A DNA stretch of 16,388 nucleotides from an uncultured Oscillospiraceae bacterium. GTDB taxonomy: Bacteria; Bacillota; Clostridia; Oscillospirales; JAAYXM01. Each line of letters opens with the position of its first letter. The stretch's first letter is position 1. A program made the translations under genes and the position numbers. This document shows positions 13,131-16,388 of the stretch, in pieces. The notes beneath the pieces were generated by a model that saw nothing but the letters and a program-made list of their open reading frames with translations, ran no database searches and was not told where the DNA came from. Where the stretch lies: contig CAKUEM010000040.1 in NCBI GenBank assembly GCA_934646115.1, positions 1 to 16,388 on the forward strand, given 5' to 3'.

Positions 13131-13968
13131 AAATATCGAAACATTCCTCGGCTGCGATGCGGAATATCGGGATGCGCGCATCGTGCTGTTCGGCGCGCCG
13201 TTTGATTCGACCACGTCGTTCCGCCCCGGCACGCGCTTTGCCAGCCGGGCGATGCGCGGCGATTCTTACGGGCTTGAGACCTATAGCCCGTATCAGGACC
13301 GCGATATGGAAGAACTCGCTGTTTGCGACAGCGGCGATCTTGAGCTGTGCTTCGGCGATACGGAGCGCGCGCTTTGCGAGATCGAGGCGCGCTGTGCGCA
13401 GATCCTGCGCGATGGAAAGCTGCCCGTGATGATCGGCGGCGAGCATCTGGTCACGCTGGGCGCGATCCGCGCCGTGGCGAAGCAATATCCGGATCTGCAT
13501 GTGATCCATTTCGACGCGCATACCGACCTGCGCGAGGAATACCTCGGCACGCCGCTTTCCCATGCGGCGGTGCTGCGGCGCACGTGGGACATTTTGGGCG
13601 ACGGGCGCATTTATCAGTTCGGCATCCGCTCGGGCGAGCGGGCGGAATTTTTATGGGCGCGCGAGCATGTGTATCAGCGGAAATTTGATTTTGAGGGGCT
13701 GGACGATGCGCTGCATGCGCTGCGCGGAAAACCCGTGTATTTCACGCTTGATTTAGACGTGCTTGACCCGTCGGTCTTCCCCGGAACGGGAACGCCGGAG
13801 CCGGGCGGTGTGCAGTTTATGCAGCTGCTGGAGGCGATTTTCAAGCTGCGCGGGCAGAATATCGTGGGCTGCGATATCAATGAATTGTCCCCGCATTATG
13901 ATATGAGCGGCGTATCGACCGCCGTGGCGTGCAAAACGCTGCGTGAGCTGCTGCTTGCGATCGGATAA
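13120..13968 (+). CDS. speB: Agmatinase-family ureohydrolase
   Basis: The 282-residue protein belongs to the arginase/agmatinase superfamily, which removes urea from a guanidino group with a two-Mn(II) site. All six expected ligands are present: GGEH His109, FDAHTD Asp132, His134 and Asp136, and LDLDVLDP Asp211 and Asp213. The 23-residue gap between the first two motifs equals that of E. coli SpeB. The simplest role is agmatine to putrescine plus urea. N1-aminopropylagmatine or a carboxylated relative are possible substrates in some bacteria. The start at 13120 overlaps speE by 11 bases and is chosen because MLNRNIETFLG begins the conserved fold and GGAGGAG lies about 11 bases upstream; the frame is open further upstream but encodes only speE-shadow sequence. 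Confidence 0.93.
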   Translation: MLNRNIETFLGCDAEYRDARIVLFGAPFDSTTSFRPGTRFASRAMRGDSYGLETYSPYQDRDMEELAVCDSGDLELCFGDTERALCEIEARCAQILRDGKLPVMIGGEHLVTLGAIRAVAKQYPDLHVIHFDAHTDLREEYLGTPLSHAAVLRRTWDILGDGRIYQFGIRSGERAEFLWAREHVYQRKFDFEGLDDALHALRGKPVYFTLDLDVLDPSVFPGTGTPEPGGVQFMQLLEAIFKLRGQNIVGCDINELSPHYDMSGVSTAVACKTLRELLLAIG

Positions 13969-13983
13969 AAAGGAGGAATTATC

Positions 13984-15186
13984 ATGGGAAAGGCAATGAT
14001 CATCGGCTGCGGCGGCGTTGCCGGCGTGGCGATCCACAAATGCTGCCAGAACAGCGACGTATTTGAAGAAATTTGCATCGCATCACGCACAAAAAGCAAG
14101 TGCGACGCAATGAAAAAAGAGCTTGAGGGCAAGACGAAAACGAAAATTTACACTGAGCAGGTCGATGCGGATTCGGTCGAGCAGCTGGTTGCGCTGATCG
14201 AAAAATACCGCCCGGATGTCGTTTTAAATCTCGCGCTGCCGTATCAGGATCTGACGATCATGGACGCATGCCTTGCAACGAAAACCAATTATGTCGATAC
14301 CGCAAATTATGAGCCGCTTGACACCGCGAAGTTTGAATATAAGTGGCAGTGGGCATATCGCGAGCGCTTTGAGCAGGCGGGCATCACCGCGCTGCTCGGC
14401 AGCGGGTTTGACCCGGGCGTGACCGGCGTGTTCTCCGCCTATGCGCTCAAGCATTATTTTGACGAAATTCATACCATCGATATCTTAGACTGCAACGGCG
14501 GCGACCATGGCTATCCGTTTGCAACGAATTTTAACCCCGAGATCAATATCCGCGAGGTTTCTGCCAACGGCAGCTATTGGGAGAACGGGCATTGGGTGGA
14601 AACGCGCCCGATGGAGATCAAGCGCGTGTATGATTTTGACGGCGTGGGCGAGAAGGATATGTATCTGCTGCATCATGAGGAGATCGAGTCGCTCGCGCTC
14701 AATATCCCGGGCATTCAGCGCATCCGCTTTTTCATGACGTTCGGGCAGAGCTACCTGACGCACCTGAAATGCCTGGAGAACGTGGGCATGACCTCGATCG
14801 AGCCGATCGAATTTGAGGGCAAGCAGATCGTGCCGCTGCAATTTTTAAAGGCAGTGCTGCCCGATCCGGCAAGTCTCGGTCCGCGCACGCATGGCAAGAC
14901 CAATATCGGCTGCATTTTCCGCGGGCTGAAGGACGGCAAGGAAAAAACATATTATGTGTATAATATTTGCGACCACCAGGAATGCTACCGCGAGGTCGGC
15001 TCGCAGGCGATCTCGTATACGACCGGCGTGCCCGCGATGATCGGCGCGATGATGCTCATGACCGGGCAGTGGAAGGGGCCGGGCGTATTTAATATCGAAG
15101 AGTTTGACCCCGATCCGTTTATGGATGCGCTCAATCGCTGGGGGCTTCCCTGGAAGGAAAACTTTGACCCGGTCATGGTGGACTAG
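13984..15186 (+). CDS. Carboxynorspermidine/carboxyspermidine dehydrogenase (saccharopine dehydrogenase family)
   Basis: The 400-residue NADPH-dependent enzyme should condense a diamine (putrescine or diaminopropane) with aspartate semialdehyde and reduce the imine, giving carboxyspermidine or carboxynorspermidine. An N-terminal Rossmann motif GCGGVAG (8-14) and the saccharopine dehydrogenase-like core mark the family. NYVDTANYEP (about 101-110) and LGSGFDPGVTGVF (about 138-150) are characteristic of this subgroup. Pairing with an nspC gene immediately downstream separates it from lysine-pathway saccharopine dehydrogenases. The ATG at 13984 has AAAAGGAGG at a good distance, 15 bases after the speB stop. 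Which diamine is used cannot be read from the sequence; putrescine is likely, because the operon makes it. Confidence 0.93.
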   Translation: MGKAMIIGCGGVAGVAIHKCCQNSDVFEEICIASRTKSKCDAMKKELEGKTKTKIYTEQVDADSVEQLVALIEKYRPDVVLNLALPYQDLTIMDACLATKTNYVDTANYEPLDTAKFEYKWQWAYRERFEQAGITALLGSGFDPGVTGVFSAYALKHYFDEIHTIDILDCNGGDHGYPFATNFNPEINIREVSANGSYWENGHWVETRPMEIKRVYDFDGVGEKDMYLLHHEEIESLALNIPGIQRIRFFMTFGQSYLTHLKCLENVGMTSIEPIEFEGKQIVPLQFLKAVLPDPASLGPRTHGKTNIGCIFRGLKDGKEKTYYVYNICDHQECYREVGSQAISYTTGVPAMIGAMMLMTGQWKGPGVFNIEEFDPDPFMDALNRWGLPWKENFDPVMVD

Positions 15187-15206
15187 TGATGACGCGGGAG
15201 GAGGCC

Positions 15207-16328
15207 ATGCGGCGCGTGCAAACGCCGTGCTATCTGATCGATGAGGCGCTTCTGCGCAAAAATCTTGAAATCCTGCATCGCGTGATGGAGCGCACCGGCT
15301 GCAAAATTCTGCTTGCGCAGAAAGCGTTTTCCATGTTTTCCGCCTATCCGCTGATCGCGCGCTCTCTATCCGGCGCCTGCGCGAGCGGGCTGTATGAGGC
15401 GCGGCTCGCGCACGAGCATTTTCCGGGCGAAAACCATATTTATTCGCCCGCCTATCGCGAGGATGAGTTTGAGGAGATCCTTGCGCTATGCGATCATATT
15501 GTGTTTAATTCGGTCGCGCAGTGGCAGCGCTTTGGCGCGCGCGCCCGCGCGGCGGGCAAGGTGTGCGGTCTGCGCATCAATCCGGAATGTTCCACGCAGG
15601 CGGGGCATGCGATCTACGATCCGTGCGCGCCCGCTTCCCGGCTGGGCGCAACGCGCGCGAGTATTGACGAGGCGGCGCTTTCCGGCATTTCCGGGCTGCA
15701 TTTTCACACGCTGTGCGAGCAGGATTCTGACGCGCTGGAGCAGACGCTTGGCGCTGTGGAGGAGAAATTCGGCGACCTGCTGCATCGGATGCAGTGGCTC
15801 AATTTCGGCGGCGGGCATCATATCACGCGCCCCGGCTATGATATTGAGCGGCTGGTGCGCCTGATTTCCCATATGCAGGAGACCTATGGGCTGACAATTT
15901 ATTTAGAGCCGGGCGAGGCGGTCGCGCTGAATGCGGGCTTTTTGGTCTCGTCGGTTCTGGATACGATGAAAAATGGGCGCGATATCGCGATTCTTGACAC
16001 GTCGTCGGCGTGCCATATGCCGGACGTGCTGGAAATGCCGTACCGTCCGGAGATCCTTGGCGCGGGGCAGCCGGGCGAGCGCGCGCATACGTTCCGGCTC
16101 GGCGGGCCGACCTGCCTTGCGGGCGATGTGATCGGCGAGTATTCGTTTGACGCGCCGCTGCAGCCCGGCGACCGGCTGGTATTCTGCGATATGGCGATCT
16201 ATTCTATGGTGAAAAACAACACGTTTAACGGCATGGCGCTGCCGGCGATTTATTTTCTGCGTGAGAGCGGGGAGCTTTTGCTCGTGCGGAAATTCGGCTA
16301 TGAGGATTTTAAAACGCGTCTGTCATAA
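15207..16328 (+). CDS. nspC: Carboxynorspermidine/carboxyspermidine decarboxylase
   Basis: The PLP-dependent fold-III (alanine racemase-like) decarboxylase, 373 residues from this start, removes CO2 from carboxyspermidine or carboxynorspermidine to yield the triamine. LLAQKAFS contains the Schiff-base Lys39. HFHTLCE holds the His that stacks on the cofactor, FGGGHH binds the phosphate, and EPGEAV, the DTSSACHMPDVLEMPYRP segment and GPTCLAGD complete the family pattern. Candidate starts are GTG 15186 and ATG 15189, overlapping or touching the upstream stop, and ATG 15207. I chose 15207 because GGGAGG ends five bases before it and MRRVQTPCYLID aligns with the usual short NspC N-terminus, but 15189 with translational coupling is nearly as likely. 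It is the last gene of the operon. Confidence 0.94.
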   Translation: MRRVQTPCYLIDEALLRKNLEILHRVMERTGCKILLAQKAFSMFSAYPLIARSLSGACASGLYEARLAHEHFPGENHIYSPAYREDEFEEILALCDHIVFNSVAQWQRFGARARAAGKVCGLRINPECSTQAGHAIYDPCAPASRLGATRASIDEAALSGISGLHFHTLCEQDSDALEQTLGAVEEKFGDLLHRMQWLNFGGGHHITRPGYDIERLVRLISHMQETYGLTIYLEPGEAVALNAGFLVSSVLDTMKNGRDIAILDTSSACHMPDVLEMPYRPEILGAGQPGERAHTFRLGGPTCLAGDVIGEYSFDAPLQPGDRLVFCDMAIYSMVKNNTFNGMALPAIYFLRESGELLLVRKFGYEDFKTRLS

Positions 16329-16337
16329 GGCATATGC

Positions 16338-16364
16338 GGTCCGGGCTTTCGCCCGGACCTTTTT
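16338..16364 (+). terminator. Intrinsic terminator of the polyamine operon
   Basis: GGTCCGGGC (16338-16346) pairs perfectly with GCCCGGACC (16351-16359) around a TTTC tetraloop, followed by five T (16360-16364). It lies ten bases after the nspC stop. Confidence 0.95.
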
Positions 16365-16388
16365 GCGCGCGCAAATCGGCAGGAACCC

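Noticed and set aside
1..16388. Mobile elements, CRISPR arrays or attachment sites
   Set aside because: No transposase or integrase frame, no regularly spaced direct repeats and no target-site duplications were seen.

Overview
The window looks like chromosomal DNA from a moderately GC-rich member of the Clostridia (Bacillota), probably an uncultured gut-type lineage. The evidence is the sigma-A promoters (TTGCAA or TTGACA, 17-bp spacers, TATAAT-like -10 boxes), strong AGGAGG ribosome binding sites, compact intrinsic terminators, and a gene set typical of the group (YitT, a G5/3D-domain wall protein, ComEB-type dCMP deaminase, and a clostridial-style polyamine operon). There is no rRNA, tRNA, CRISPR array, transposase or phage gene. 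Genus-level placement cannot be made from the sequence alone.

Layout. (1) 1-368: possible tail of an upstream gene, then a 330-bp intergenic region with three strong inverted repeats. The last is a long intrinsic terminator whose 5' arm can also pair with an upstream segment, as in a transcription attenuator. (2) 369-1915 (+): two adjacent amidohydrolase-family genes. The first keeps the metal ligands and the second has lost all of them. (3) 2095-4488 (-): a cation P-type ATPase. (4) 4579-6021 (-): an operon with its own promoter and terminator, encoding a LolD/MacB-type ABC ATPase, a dCMP deaminase and a small single-span membrane protein. (5) 6133-6993 (-): a YitT-family membrane protein. 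(6) 7385-8440 (+): a membrane-anchored DUF348/G5/3D protein behind a consensus promoter and a ~165-nt leader. (7) 8496-9461 (-): a PfkB-family sugar kinase, probably fructokinase. (8) 9595-16364 (+): a polyamine operon with one clear promoter, a ~370-nt structured untranslated region ending in a terminator, then speD, speA, speE, speB, a carboxy(nor)spermidine dehydrogenase and nspC, closed by a perfect hairpin terminator.

The polyamine operon is the centre of interest. It encodes arginine to agmatine to putrescine (SpeA, SpeB), the decarboxylated-AdoMet route to spermidine (SpeD, SpeE), and the aspartate-semialdehyde/carboxyspermidine route to spermidine (dehydrogenase plus NspC). Two normally alternative aminopropyl chemistries therefore sit in one tightly packed transcription unit. 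The long structured RNA in front of speD, lying between a consensus promoter and an intrinsic terminator with no evident second promoter, is the best candidate in the window for an undescribed regulatory element. I could not match it to any riboswitch or ncRNA class I know. All of this rests on reading the sequence; no database or folding program was run.
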